NCBI GenBank assembly: GCA_022709385.1
Contig: JAKLIX010000010.1
Location: 25,529 to 89,528 of the forward strand
Direction: 5' to 3'
Source of the DNA: Bacteroidota bacterium
Lineage (GTDB): Bacteria; Bacteroidota; Bacteroidia; Bacteroidales; CAIXZF01
Length of the DNA: 64,000 nucleotides
Each line of letters begins with the position of its first letter. Positions within the stretch are counted from its first letter, which is position 1. Below are positions 17,229-25,440 of this stretch, in pieces. The translations under genes were made by a program, and so were the position numbers. The notes under the pieces are model-generated. The model searched no databases. It worked only from the letters and a program-made list of their open reading frames with translations, and was not told the DNA's origin.

Positions 17229-18737
17229 CTATCTCGGGTTATTGAAAAGTTCACCCGATTTATTGCCAAACCTCCCTCTGGGTGAGATTTCATCTTTATC
17301 CCATAAGCCGATCTGCCTGATCAGGTCCGACTGCCAGTTGGGATTGTTGATTTCACCCCTGACGTTGGAATGGATAAGGGCATAATCGTTGGTGGCCAGG
17401 CTTGGATTGGCGAATACGAATTTTTTATCCCGCTGGTCGTTGGTCAGCTGGTAATAGTGCCAGATCTGGTAAGGAACGGTGCCCATATCGCCATCGCGGC
17501 GTCCGTCGACGATGGTGAGGCCGCTGCTGCTGGATTCGAAAGGCTGGTCGGTGATGGTATTGGGTGCTCCGTATTTCAGGTAAATTCTTCCCCGGTCGGT
17601 TTCATAACCCTTTTTTATCGGTGTTTTATACGAATGGTTGACGATATTAACCTGTTCCTTGTATTTCAGCCAGGCACGTTCCGGGAAGAACTCATCTCTT
17701 TTAATCCAGAAATTCAGGAAATACTGCTGCATGGTAAGCAGGTCGGCCGTGCGCAATTGGTTCTGGGCAAAAACAATTTCCATTTCCGTGGAAACGGGTG
17801 CCAGAGAACGGATGTATTCTGAGAGGCTGTCTGTGTTGGTAATTTGTTCCACGAAACTGCCCCGGATGTCGAGGGCTGCAACATCTTTCATATCGAGCTT
17901 CACTTCGGGATTGCTTCTCTGGAAAAACAGGCTGTTGGATGCAAATACCTGGTTTTGCTGGTTTCTGGCTTCAACCACCAGGTCGTAATTACCTGAAGGC
18001 AGTTTGCTGATGTCGAATTCGTGGAGGATAACATTTACCGGCCTTGCAGTTTCTTTTTTGTTGCGGGCGAATTCACTCAGTGTTTTACCCGTTTCATTTG
18101 ATCTGATGTGCCATGAAAGCAGGTAAGCCTGCCCGGAACCAAGCACCTGGTCGCTGCCGTAGATTTCGGAATAGAAAGCAAGCTTGTTCACTTCCCTGGG
18201 ATAGAAGTTCTGCAGATAAGGTACCAGGTCGTAACCGCTTTTCGACAGCACATTGATTTCCTCAGATTTTTTAAAACTCTCAAGGAGTTCTATCCCCGAG
18301 ATGCTGACCTGTCCCTGTGGAAAGTCGATCTTTAGGCTCTCCACATCCCTGATGGGGTCAGCGGCGGTGTGGAGATCCCGGATCTGGATCTCAAATTCAT
18401 AGTCACCATTGGGCAGGGTAAAGCGCTGCTGGTCGATAAAACTGAAGTCGCGCTGCAAGGTATCGCTGATGACGGGGCTTTTTAATTCGTACTTTTTAAA
18501 GTTGACAATGTTCTCTTCGTTCCTGAAGATCATGGTTACTCCGACCAGGCCCTGGTAAGCTCCCGGTTCGACAGCTTGAAACACAATGCTGCCGGCGTAC
18601 ACCGAGAGGTAGGTTTCCAGGAAAGGCCCGTCATCCACGCTGTAAAAGGAACAATAGGAAAGGGCAGCCTGTATATTCTGTGCTGAAGAAAAGCTGCAGA
18701 CAGGCAGCAGCAGCAGTAGAAAGATCAACTTTTTCAT
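17229..18737 (-). CDS. GWxTD domain-containing protein
   Basis: 502 residues with a signal peptide (LLLLPVCSFSSAQ). The C-terminal third holds the Bacteroidota GWxTD-type region: a long helix LLTMQQYFLNFWIKRDEFFPERAWLKYKEQV, then GYETDRGRIYLKYGAPNTI and PYQIWHYYQL. The N-terminal two thirds are beta-rich. The family is widespread in Bacteroidota and its biochemical function is not established, to my knowledge. A well-spaced promoter (TTG, 19 bases, TATCTTTG) lies just upstream, divergent from the tRNA-Ser gene. Confidence 0.8.
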   Translation of the reverse strand: MKKLIFLLLLLPVCSFSSAQNIQAALSYCSFYSVDDGPFLETYLSVYAGSIVFQAVEPGAYQGLVGVTMIFRNEENIVNFKKYELKSPVISDTLQRDFSFIDQQRFTLPNGDYEFEIQIRDLHTAADPIRDVESLKIDFPQGQVSISGIELLESFKKSEEINVLSKSGYDLVPYLQNFYPREVNKLAFYSEIYGSDQVLGSGQAYLLSWHIRSNETGKTLSEFARNKKETARPVNVILHEFDISKLPSGNYDLVVEARNQQNQVFASNSLFFQRSNPEVKLDMKDVAALDIRGSFVEQITNTDSLSEYIRSLAPVSTEMEIVFAQNQLRTADLLTMQQYFLNFWIKRDEFFPERAWLKYKEQVNIVNHSYKTPIKKGYETDRGRIYLKYGAPNTITDQPFESSSSGLTIVDGRRDGDMGTVPYQIWHYYQLTNDQRDKKFVFANPSLATNDYALIHSNVRGEINNPNWQSDLIRQIGLWDKDEISPRGRFGNKSGELFNNPR

Positions 18738-18761
18738 GGCGGTTGGGATTAGTCAATATAC

Positions 18762-18791
18762 AAAGATACTGCGAAAAAGCAGTCCTGGCAA
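18762..18791 (-). promoter_or_regulatory. Bacteroidota promoter (-33/-7) of the GWxTD gene
   Basis: On the minus strand TTG (18791-18789), a 19-base spacer and TATCTTTG (18769-18762), 24 bases ahead of the ATG. Confidence 0.6.
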
Positions 18792-18847
18792 TCCCGGAAC
18801 CGGGCATATGTCTTGGTGTTTGACCGGTTTGTATAGAAAGACTCCGC

Positions 18848-18877
18848 TTGCCGTGAATTGAAATTGTTGTATTTTTG
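18848..18877 (+). promoter_or_regulatory. Bacteroidota promoter (-33/-7) of tRNA-Ser
   Basis: TTG (18848-18850), 19-base spacer, TATTTTTG (18870-18877), four bases before the tRNA 5' end. It fits the -33 TTG / -7 TAnnTTTG consensus. Confidence 0.6.
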
Positions 18878-18881
18878 CCGC

Positions 18882-18966
18882 GGAGAGATGGCAGAGTGGT
18901 CGATTGCGGCGGTCTTGAAAACCGTTGAGGGTAACACCTCCGGGGGTTCGAATCCCTCTCTCTCCG
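18882..18966 (+). tRNA. tRNA-Ser (anticodon TGA)
   Basis: An 85-base cloverleaf. The acceptor stem pairs GGAGAGA (18882-18888) with TCTCTCC (18959-18965) and G is the discriminator. The anticodon stem-loop CGGTCTTGAAAACCG has loop CTTGAAA, giving anticodon TGA. A long variable arm marks a class II tRNA, and the T loop is GGTTCGAATCC. The 3' CCA is not encoded (GCAAG follows), as is usual in Bacteroidota. Confidence 0.96.
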
Positions 18967-18967
18967 C

Positions 18968-19003
18968 AAGTGGGTGTGGGTGTGAGTGTGGGTGTGGGGG
19001 GCA
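18968..19003 (+). repeat. GT-rich simple repeat
   Basis: Directly after the tRNA, about five imperfect copies of GTGGGT/GTGAGT units run for ~35 bases before the stop of the convergent peptidase gene. It is a low-complexity tract of unknown significance. Confidence 0.6.
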
Positions 19004-19008
19004 AGGAA

Positions 19009-20256
19009 TCAGTTGAATTTTGGAAGGTATTCTTTGAGCATGTCCTTGTGGACCATAAAATCCATCATTTTTAATTTCACGAAGTCTTCACGGAAGAAAT
19101 AGTACCCGAAATTTGGGTTGTTTTCTTTACCGCCGGTCCGTGAGCCTGATCCGGAATCTTTGACCAGGAACCATGTAACTCCTTCTTTCTCAATGTATCC
19201 CACGATGTGCATCCCATGGTCGTCGGTGGTGGTTTTATTGGTGAACCGGAACTGCCGTGCATCATCGTTGATAAAGGCAGGCGGAATATCGAAGGTGGGT
19301 ACAATGGCAGCCTGGAAATCACGTGCATCGAATCCTGCCTCGGATACATCTCCGCCGATGGCAACGGTATACCCTTCCCTCAATGCTTTTTTGATGATCT
19401 TCATATAGTCCTCCAGCGGAAGGTTATGATAATCCTTGCTGTGCCACCAGTTATCGGGTACTTCATATTCCACTTTTTTCCAGAATGGTTGTTGCAGATA
19501 TGAAAGAACGTCCACAAAATCATCGGGATTCACCTTCAGTATTTCCTGCAGAAACTGCACCGGACTGTATGTTTTACCCTCGAAACTGATTTTTTGGGGA
19601 GGTTCGCCCATATAGAATTGAAGGATGTCTTTCACGGTTGAAACCACGAAGGTTTCATTCCAGATGTTTTCACTTTTTACGTGTTTGAAGAATCTGTCCA
19701 CTTCTTCGAAAAGCTGTTGATGATCATAATATACCTGGCCGGGCAGCAGTCCCGTATAATCTTCATAAGGGACAATGCCGTATTTCTTCCAGATCTTTGT
19801 TACGGCATTGCATTCGGAGCCTTCGCCGACAGCCATGTCACCCCTGTGTTCGACAAAATAAACGGCCCTTTCGATATATTCGTAATACACAGTGTGCATC
19901 TCCGATAACTTGATTCGGCGTTTGGTCAGCCTGTATATTTCCGACTCCAGGAAGGAAGTTCCGGAAAAGCACCAGCAGGTATTGGTGGCTCCCTGCGAAA
20001 CAGGTTCATTGTGCCAGTAAGTCGTGTATGTTTTCCGGTCGGAAGGTACTTTCAAGGTACTCATATCTACTTTAAAGACCGGTTTTTTTTCTGGTTCGGA
20101 CTTTTGAGCCTGCTCAAAATCACGGATGCCGGAAAGGATATATTTGTCGTAATAACCTTCTCCGTAAAATTTAAATACTGCCTTATCCTGGTTCTGGGCT
20201 TGTGTCGGGTTCAGCATAAGAACCGCACAAGTGATGATCAGTATGACTTTTTTCAT
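19009..20256 (-). CDS. C1-family (bleomycin-hydrolase-like) cysteine peptidase, secreted
   Basis: 415 residues with a signal peptide ([18 protein letters not shown]). The papain-fold active site is recognisable: oxyanion Gln88 and Cys94 in [16 protein letters not shown], and the histidine in [10 protein letters not shown]. The third residue, Asn of the usual NSWG, reads Asp in [12 protein letters not shown], and the tryptophan is gone. Overall order and length resemble the bleomycin hydrolase/aminopeptidase C group. The ATG at 20256 is used because the signal peptide starts there; an upstream in-frame ATG at 20319 lies inside pyrI. It follows pyrBI by 22 bases, perhaps only by read-through. 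Confidence 0.8.
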   Translation of the reverse strand: MKKVILIITCAVLMLNPTQAQNQDKAVFKFYGEGYYDKYILSGIRDFEQAQKSEPEKKPVFKVDMSTLKVPSDRKTYTTYWHNEPVSQGATNTCWCFSGTSFLESEIYRLTKRRIKLSEMHTVYYEYIERAVYFVEHRGDMAVGEGSECNAVTKIWKKYGIVPYEDYTGLLPGQVYYDHQQLFEEVDRFFKHVKSENIWNETFVVSTVKDILQFYMGEPPQKISFEGKTYSPVQFLQEILKVNPDDFVDVLSYLQQPFWKKVEYEVPDNWWHSKDYHNLPLEDYMKIIKKALREGYTVAIGGDVSEAGFDARDFQAAIVPTFDIPPAFINDDARQFRFTNKTTTDDHGMHIVGYIEKEGVTWFLVKDSGSGSRTGGKENNPNFGYYFFREDFVKLKMMDFMVHKDMLKEYLPKFN

Positions 20257-20278
20257 GATATGGATAATGATGGATAAC

Positions 20279-20746
20279 TCAGGTGAAGATGATATCGTCT
20301 TTAACCGTAATTTTTTCACAGTACTGGCATTTAAGCCGGATGTCGTCTTTCGACAGAACGGTGAATTTTGTCGGGATGGCTTCGTGGTTCGTAATGCAGT
20401 TTGGGTTGAAACATTTCACGATTTTTTCGACATAGTCAGGGACACTGACATGTTTTTTCTCCACAACCTGAAAATCCCGGATCACGATAAGGGTGGCCGA
20501 TGGAGCTGCCAATGCGATTTTGTTGATCTCTTCGGCTTCAAAATAGCGGTTGCTGACTTTGATAATCCCTTTTTTTCCAAATTTCCTGCTATCGAGGTTG
20601 GTACCAAAAAGCACCTGGTTATCAATGGATTCCAGTCCCAGCATCCGGATTACCTGGAAGACGCTTTTGGCCGGGATATGGTCGATCACGGTACCGTTTT
20701 CGATGGCCGATACTTTGAGTTCTTTGCGTGGGTCGTTGTTCTCCAT
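20279..20746 (-). CDS. pyrI: Aspartate carbamoyltransferase regulatory subunit
   Basis: 155 residues. It binds nucleotide effectors and assembles with PyrB. The N-terminal allosteric domain has KVSAIENGTVIDHIPA and GLESIDNQVLFGTNLDS. The C-terminal zinc domain has four cysteines in CFNPNC and CQYC that contact the catalytic chain. The start ATG overlaps the pyrB TGA by one base (TGATG), so the subunits are translationally coupled. Confidence 0.96.
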   Translation of the reverse strand: MENNDPRKELKVSAIENGTVIDHIPAKSVFQVIRMLGLESIDNQVLFGTNLDSRKFGKKGIIKVSNRYFEAEEINKIALAAPSATLIVIRDFQVVEKKHVSVPDYVEKIVKCFNPNCITNHEAIPTKFTVLSKDDIRLKCQYCEKITVKDDIIFT

Positions 20747-21654
20747 CAGATGACTCCTAATATTGAGGTTACTAATGCTTGTCTTACATATACGCCGTTC
20801 AGTGCCTGTTGAAAATAATACGCCTTGGGATTGTCGTCGATATCCACATTGATCTCATTGACCCTTGGCAGCGGATGCAATATCCTGAGGCTTTCCTTGG
20901 AACCTTTCAGCATGTTGTTACGGAGGATGTAGGCATTTTTGACTTTTTCGTATTCTATCGGATCAGAGAATCTTTCCCTTTGGATACGGGTCATGTAAAC
21001 TATGTCAGCGATTGGCAGGACATCTTGCAGTTCAGTGTATTGTGTATATTCAAGTTGTTTTTCCTTGATATGCATTTTCACGGCACTGGGAAGTTTGAGT
21101 TCGGGAGGGGAGACAAGGTGGAAACGGCAGTTGAAGTTGGTGAGGGCCATCACGAGGGAGTGCACGGTACGGCCGTATTTCAGGTCTCCGACAAAGGCGA
21201 TGTCCAGGTTTTCCAAGGTACCCTGGGTTTTTCTGATCGAGTACATGTCGAGAAGGCACTGTGTCGGGTGCTGGTTTGCTCCGTCACCGGCATTGATAAT
21301 CGGAACAGACGATACTTCGCTTGCATAACGGGCGCTTCCGTCTTTCGGATGCCGCATCACGATAAGGTCGGAATAATTGCTGACCATGATGATCGTATCC
21401 TTCAGGGATTCGCCTTTCTGAACACTGGTGGATGAAGTGTCGGCGAACCCGATCACTTTCCCGCCGAGCCGGTTCACTGCGGTGTCGAAACTGAGCCTGG
21501 TTCTTGTTGAAGGTTCGAAGAAGAGGTTGGCAACAACATGGCCTTCGAGGATTTTTCTTGTCGGCTGTTTTTCAAAACTCTCTGCAAGGTCCAGGATGCC
21601 GATCTGCTCTTCTTTGCTGAAATCATTGATTGAAATGAGGCTGCGGTTTTTCAT
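20746..21654 (-). CDS. pyrB: Aspartate carbamoyltransferase catalytic subunit
   Basis: 302 residues. It makes carbamoyl-aspartate in pyrimidine synthesis. Carbamoyl-phosphate binding is shown by [28 protein letters not shown] and [11 protein letters not shown] complete the active site. The start at 21654 ([13 protein letters not shown]) is chosen over an in-frame upstream ATG at 21735, which would read through most of the palindromic terminator-like element. A near-consensus box TACTTTTA lies ~25 bases upstream on the minus strand. It is coupled to pyrI. Confidence 0.96.
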   Translation of the reverse strand: MKNRSLISINDFSKEEQIGILDLAESFEKQPTRKILEGHVVANLFFEPSTRTRLSFDTAVNRLGGKVIGFADTSSTSVQKGESLKDTIIMVSNYSDLIVMRHPKDGSARYASEVSSVPIINAGDGANQHPTQCLLDMYSIRKTQGTLENLDIAFVGDLKYGRTVHSLVMALTNFNCRFHLVSPPELKLPSAVKMHIKEKQLEYTQYTELQDVLPIADIVYMTRIQRERFSDPIEYEKVKNAYILRNNMLKGSKESLRILHPLPRVNEINVDIDDNPKAYYFQQALNGVYVRQALVTSILGVI

Positions 21655-21721
21655 GGGGATTTGGATACATTGGCGGCTTAAAAGTATCAATTTTTTCGAA
21701 GGGGAATCTGCTTGTTGAAAA

Positions 21722-21777
21722 AATTGGGATGTCATCCTGGCATTGATTTAAATCAACGCCAGGATGACATCCCAATT
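21722..21777 (-). terminator. 56-base near-perfect palindrome with T-tract, probable terminator
   Basis: Two 28-base arms meet without a spacer: the left arm begins AATTGGGATGTCATCC and the right arm is its reverse complement with one mismatch (21757). Read on the minus strand the hairpin is followed by TTTTTT into the pyrB leader. It lies 33 bases past the stop of the P-loop protein gene and ahead of pyrB. An intrinsic terminator isolating pyrBI is the simplest reading; a small mobile palindromic element is the alternative. Confidence 0.65.
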
Positions 21778-21810
21778 CCGTTTTGCCGTTCCTGTAAACC
21801 TGAAATCAGC

Positions 21811-23148
21811 CTACAGCCTATGTTTCAACACAAAATCCCCGATGACATCCTCGAGATTCGGGGATCCTATTTCCTGAAGGTCATAATAAACCCTGGTATT
21901 GGGCTTATTGATATGAATGATCCTGTTCAGGTCGATGGGGGTTGCGATGATGACGGAATCACATTCGGTATTGTTGATGCTGGTCTCAAGATCTTTTACC
22001 TGTTGTTCTCCATAACCCATGGCAGGAAGGAGTTTGCCGATATTCGGATAAATCTGGAAAGTTTCAGCAAGGCGGCCGACAACCCAGGGCCGGGGATCAA
22101 CCCACTCGGCAGCACCATATCTCATGGCAGCAACGATGCCTGCACCGAGTTTCATTTCTCCGTGTGTCAGGGTGGGCCCATCTTCAACCACCAATACTTT
22201 CTTCCCTTTGATCAGTTCAGGATTGTCAACTTTAATCGGGGACGCCCCGTCAACAACAATAGCGCCGGGATTTACATCAGCGATGTTCTGCCTCACTGTC
22301 TGTATGTCATCCGGAGCAGCGCTATCCATCTTATTGATTACCACGACATCTGCCATCCTGAGATTCACTTCACCGGGATAATAGGAGATTTCATGGCCGG
22401 GACGGTGCGGATCGACCACCGTCACCATCAGGTCGGGCTTGTAAAAAGGAAAATCATTGTTCCCGCCATCCCAAACAACCACATCACATCCTGCCGGATC
22501 TTTTTCCGCTGCCCTGAGAATGGCCTCATAATCAACTCCGGCATAAATTACATTGCCCCTGACCACATGGGGTTCATACTCTTCCATTTCTTCAATGGTA
22601 CATTTGTGTTTATGCAAATCTTCCACTGTGGCAAAACGCTGAACCTTTTGCTCCACCAGGTTACCGTATGGCATCGGATGCCTGACGGCGACCACTTTAA
22701 GTCCTTTCTTCATTAAAAGTTCAATAATCCTTCGGGAAGTCTGACTCTTACCGGCTCCGGTGCGAATGGCTCCGATTGCAATTACCGGTTTGCTGCTCCT
22801 GATCTGGGTATCCTTGGGCCCGATGAGCATGAAATCAGCTCCGGCTGCATTCACAATGGAACTGAGCCGCATTACACTGGTATATGAGACATCGCTATAG
22901 GAAAACACACAGATATCTGCCTTCAAGTCCTTGATGAGATCAGGTAATTCATCCTGGGCATAAATCGGAATCCCTTCAGGATAAAGGTTGCCTGCCAGTT
23001 CAGCGGGGTATTTGCGCCCTTCAATATCAGGAATCTGGGCAGCTGTGAAGGCAATGACATTGAACGCATCGTCGTTCCTGAAATAGGTGTTGAAATTGTG
23101 GAAATCTCTTCCGGCAGCACCAATGATAATTACATTCTTTCTCGCCAT
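21811..23148 (-). CDS. Cyclic 2,3-diphosphoglycerate synthase-like P-loop protein
   Basis: 445 residues. An N-terminal Rossmann-like segment (KNVIIIGAAGRDFHNFNTYF) precedes a P-loop GAIRTGAGKSQTSRRI (about residue 130) and a Walker B-like VVVWDGGNNDFPF. VVINKMD resembles the NKxD guanine-specificity motif. The layout fits the family named after cyclic 2,3-diphosphoglycerate synthetase of Methanothermus fervidus. Bacterial members are common, and I know of no established product in Bacteroidota, so the name is provisional. It has its own well-formed promoter upstream. Confidence 0.72.
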   Translation of the reverse strand: MARKNVIIIGAAGRDFHNFNTYFRNDDAFNVIAFTAAQIPDIEGRKYPAELAGNLYPEGIPIYAQDELPDLIKDLKADICVFSYSDVSYTSVMRLSSIVNAAGADFMLIGPKDTQIRSSKPVIAIGAIRTGAGKSQTSRRIIELLMKKGLKVVAVRHPMPYGNLVEQKVQRFATVEDLHKHKCTIEEMEEYEPHVVRGNVIYAGVDYEAILRAAEKDPAGCDVVVWDGGNNDFPFYKPDLMVTVVDPHRPGHEISYYPGEVNLRMADVVVINKMDSAAPDDIQTVRQNIADVNPGAIVVDGASPIKVDNPELIKGKKVLVVEDGPTLTHGEMKLGAGIVAAMRYGAAEWVDPRPWVVGRLAETFQIYPNIGKLLPAMGYGEQQVKDLETSINNTECDSVIIATPIDLNRIIHINKPNTRVYYDLQEIGSPNLEDVIGDFVLKHRL

Positions 23149-23199
23149 AAAACAATGATTTTAAGTTATTTGTAAAAAACAGGGCTAGATTAGCATTTG

Positions 23200-23230
23200 C
23201 AAAGGTAGTAAATACCCATGAATTTCAAAA
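23200..23230 (-). promoter_or_regulatory. Bacteroidota promoter (-33/-7) of the P-loop protein gene
   Basis: On the minus strand TTTTG (23230-23226), an 18-base spacer, TACCTTTG (23207-23200), about 51 bases ahead of the ATG. Confidence 0.6.
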
Positions 23231-23320
23231 TTTAAGTGATTGATAAAAAGCTATTTATGATTCATTGATATTCAGGTAGATGTAATTATTGTATCCTGGA
23301 GAGTCAAGCTTCTTTTGCAC

Positions 23321-23328
23321 TATTTTTG
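23321..23328 (+). promoter_or_regulatory. Bacteroidota -7 promoter box of argS
   Basis: TATTTTTG lies 20 bases ahead of the argS ATG at 23349; no TTG at the -33 spacing. Confidence 0.45.
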
Positions 23329-23348
23329 TCAGGATTAAAAAAAAGCAG

Positions 23349-25136
23349 ATGATCAGTCTCAGAATCAAGCATGCTGTTGGAGAAGCTATCCGTTCACTTT
23401 ACGGAATTGATTGCCCGGAGGAGAAAATTCAGATTCAACCGACGCGGAAAGAATTTACGGGTGATTTTACTGTGGTGGTCTTCCCTTTGACACCGCTCAG
23501 CAAAAAATCACCTGAAGAAACAGCTGCCGTCCTGGGTGATTTCCTTCTTGCGACCTTAGCGGAACTGAGTTCGTATCAGGTCATCAAGGGATTTCTGAAC
23601 CTTCAGCTCAGCCAGAATTTCTGGAAGGAATACTTTCTGGAAGCCCTTCAATCGGATTTTTCACGTGTTGCAGAAAAGAATGACAAAACCGTCGTTCTGG
23701 AGTATTCTTCTCCAAATACCAACAAACCGCTGCATCTGGGTCACATCAGGAATAACCTGCTTGGCGCTTCTCTTGCCCGTATTCTTGAGGCGAACGGTTA
23801 TGAGGTGAGGAGGGTAAATCTTGTGAACGACAGGGGGATTCATATTTGCAAGTCCATGCTGGCCTGGCAAAAGTGGGGTAATGGCGAAACGCCTGCCTCA
23901 TCTGGTGAAAAGGGAGACCACCTTGTCGGGAAGTATTATGTAATGTTCGACCGGCATTATAAAGAGGAGGTTGCAGCCTTGGCAGCCACCGGCATGAAAG
24001 AGGAAGAAGCGGCGAAACTTGCTCCTTTAATGCTGGAAGCACAAAATATGCTGAGGGCCTGGGAAAATGGTGATTCAGAGGTAATCGCACTTTGGCGAAC
24101 CATGAACAGCTGGGTATATGAAGGTTTTGCTGAAACCTATCATCGTTTGGGTATAGTATTCGATAAAACGTATTATGAATCGGGTACTTACCTGTCAGGA
24201 AGGGATCTGGTTCTCGAAGGGCTTGATTTCGGTATTCTTATGAAGAGGGCTGATGGATCTGTGTGGTGTGATCTGACAGATGAAGGCCTGGATGAGAAAT
24301 TGCTGTTGCGTTCCGACGGAACTTCTGTTTACATTACGCAGGATCTTGGGACGGCCAGCCTCAGGCAAAGGGAGTTTCACCCCGATCGTTTGATATATGT
24401 CGTCGGGAACGAGCAAAACTATCATTTCGACGTATTGAGGCTGATCCTGAAGAAACTCGGAAAAGATTGGTACCGGAATATTCATCATTTCTCCTATGGT
24501 ATGGTGGAGTTGCCGGAGGGAAAGATGAAATCCAGGGAAGGGACAGTTGTGGATGCCGACGATCTTTTACAGGAAATGTATGATGTTGCCGTTCAGAATA
24601 CCAGGGAACTTGGAAAATCCGACATTGAAGCGGCTGATGATGCGGAAGCGCTTTTCTGGATGCTGGCGCTCGGTGCATTGAAATATTTTATCCTGAAAGT
24701 TGATCCCAAAAAGAATATGGTTTTCAATCCCCAGGAATCTATTGATTTCAACGGGAATACCGGCCCATTCATTCAATATACCCATGCAAGGATACAATCC
24801 CTGCTCAGAAAGGCATCTGAGGATGCATTACTCGGACGTTTAGCAGAAGGGATGAAGGATCTGCAACTGTCTGATACGGAGGTCTCACTGATTAAGCAAT
24901 GCTATGCTTATCCAGCCCTGCTTGTCCAGGCCGCAGAGGAGCTCAGTCCCGCCTTGATAGCCAATTACCTGCACCAATTATGTAAGGATTATAACTACTT
25001 CTACCAGACCACTCCGGTACTGAGGGCGGAAACGGCAGCCATCATCCTTTTCCGGCTTCAGCTTTCCCGTTTGATGGGGCATATTATCAGGGAGGGGATG
25101 AAATTGCTGGGTATCGACGTTCCCGACAAGATGTAA
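23349..25136 (+). CDS. argS: Arginyl-tRNA synthetase
   Basis: 595 residues. It charges tRNA-Arg. The N-terminal Add-1 domain (~1-110) is followed by a class I catalytic core with the HIGH signature as PLHLGHIRNNLLGASLARIL, then VNLVNDRGIHICKSMLAW, LRSDGTSVYITQDLGTA, YVVGNEQNYHFDVL and the KMSK-like loop MKSREGTVV. A C-terminal alpha-helical anticodon-binding domain ends in LGIDVPDKM. ATG at 23349 is preferred over an upstream in-frame start at 23289, which lies ahead of the promoter box. It ends at a bidirectional terminator shared with the giant gene. Confidence 0.96.
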   Translation: MISLRIKHAVGEAIRSLYGIDCPEEKIQIQPTRKEFTGDFTVVVFPLTPLSKKSPEETAAVLGDFLLATLAELSSYQVIKGFLNLQLSQNFWKEYFLEALQSDFSRVAEKNDKTVVLEYSSPNTNKPLHLGHIRNNLLGASLARILEANGYEVRRVNLVNDRGIHICKSMLAWQKWGNGETPASSGEKGDHLVGKYYVMFDRHYKEEVAALAATGMKEEEAAKLAPLMLEAQNMLRAWENGDSEVIALWRTMNSWVYEGFAETYHRLGIVFDKTYYESGTYLSGRDLVLEGLDFGILMKRADGSVWCDLTDEGLDEKLLLRSDGTSVYITQDLGTASLRQREFHPDRLIYVVGNEQNYHFDVLRLILKKLGKDWYRNIHHFSYGMVELPEGKMKSREGTVVDADDLLQEMYDVAVQNTRELGKSDIEAADDAEALFWMLALGALKYFILKVDPKKNMVFNPQESIDFNGNTGPFIQYTHARIQSLLRKASEDALLGRLAEGMKDLQLSDTEVSLIKQCYAYPALLVQAAEELSPALIANYLHQLCKDYNYFYQTTPVLRAETAAIILFRLQLSRLMGHIIREGMKLLGIDVPDKM

Positions 25137-25176
25137 AAAAAAAAGAGGCTGTCCCGAAAGACAGCCTCCTTTTTTC
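25137..25176. terminator. Bidirectional intrinsic terminator between argS and the giant gene
   Basis: The hairpin GAGGCTGTC-CCGAAA-GACAGCCTC (25145-25168) has an A-run on its left and CTTTTTT on its right, so it can end transcripts from both convergent genes. Confidence 0.9.
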
Positions 25177-25188
25177 TGATTGGATCGC

Positions 25189-25440
25189 TTACCGTACGAT
25201 CAGCTTTTTCGATCTGACCAGGTCTCCGTCGGTAAACCTCAGGATGTAGAATCCTGTCGGATAATTCGAAACATCGAATTGTTTGGTGAACTTGGAGAAG
25301 ACATCATTCTGCAGTTTTTCGCTGTAGAGATGCTGTCCGATCTGGTTGTAGATGTCGAAAGTGAGCGGTTTGTCATAATTCTCGACAGTAACGGTAAACT
25401 GACCTGAAGTCGGGTTCGGATACACAACGATCTTCTGTTC
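25189..25440 (-). other. Type A T9SS C-terminal sorting domain of the giant protein
   Basis: The last ~83 residues match the Por-secretion C-terminal domain: VVYPNPTSGQFTVTVE, FDIYNQIGQHLYSEKL, FDVSNYPTGFYILRFTDGD and the basic end SKKLIVR. Such domains direct export through T9SS and are normally cleaved when the protein is attached to the surface. Confidence 0.9.

Noticed and set aside
18631..19004. Minus-strand frames across the tRNA-Ser gene
   Set aside because: They read through the tRNA on the opposite strand and have no family match; the tRNA explains the conservation.
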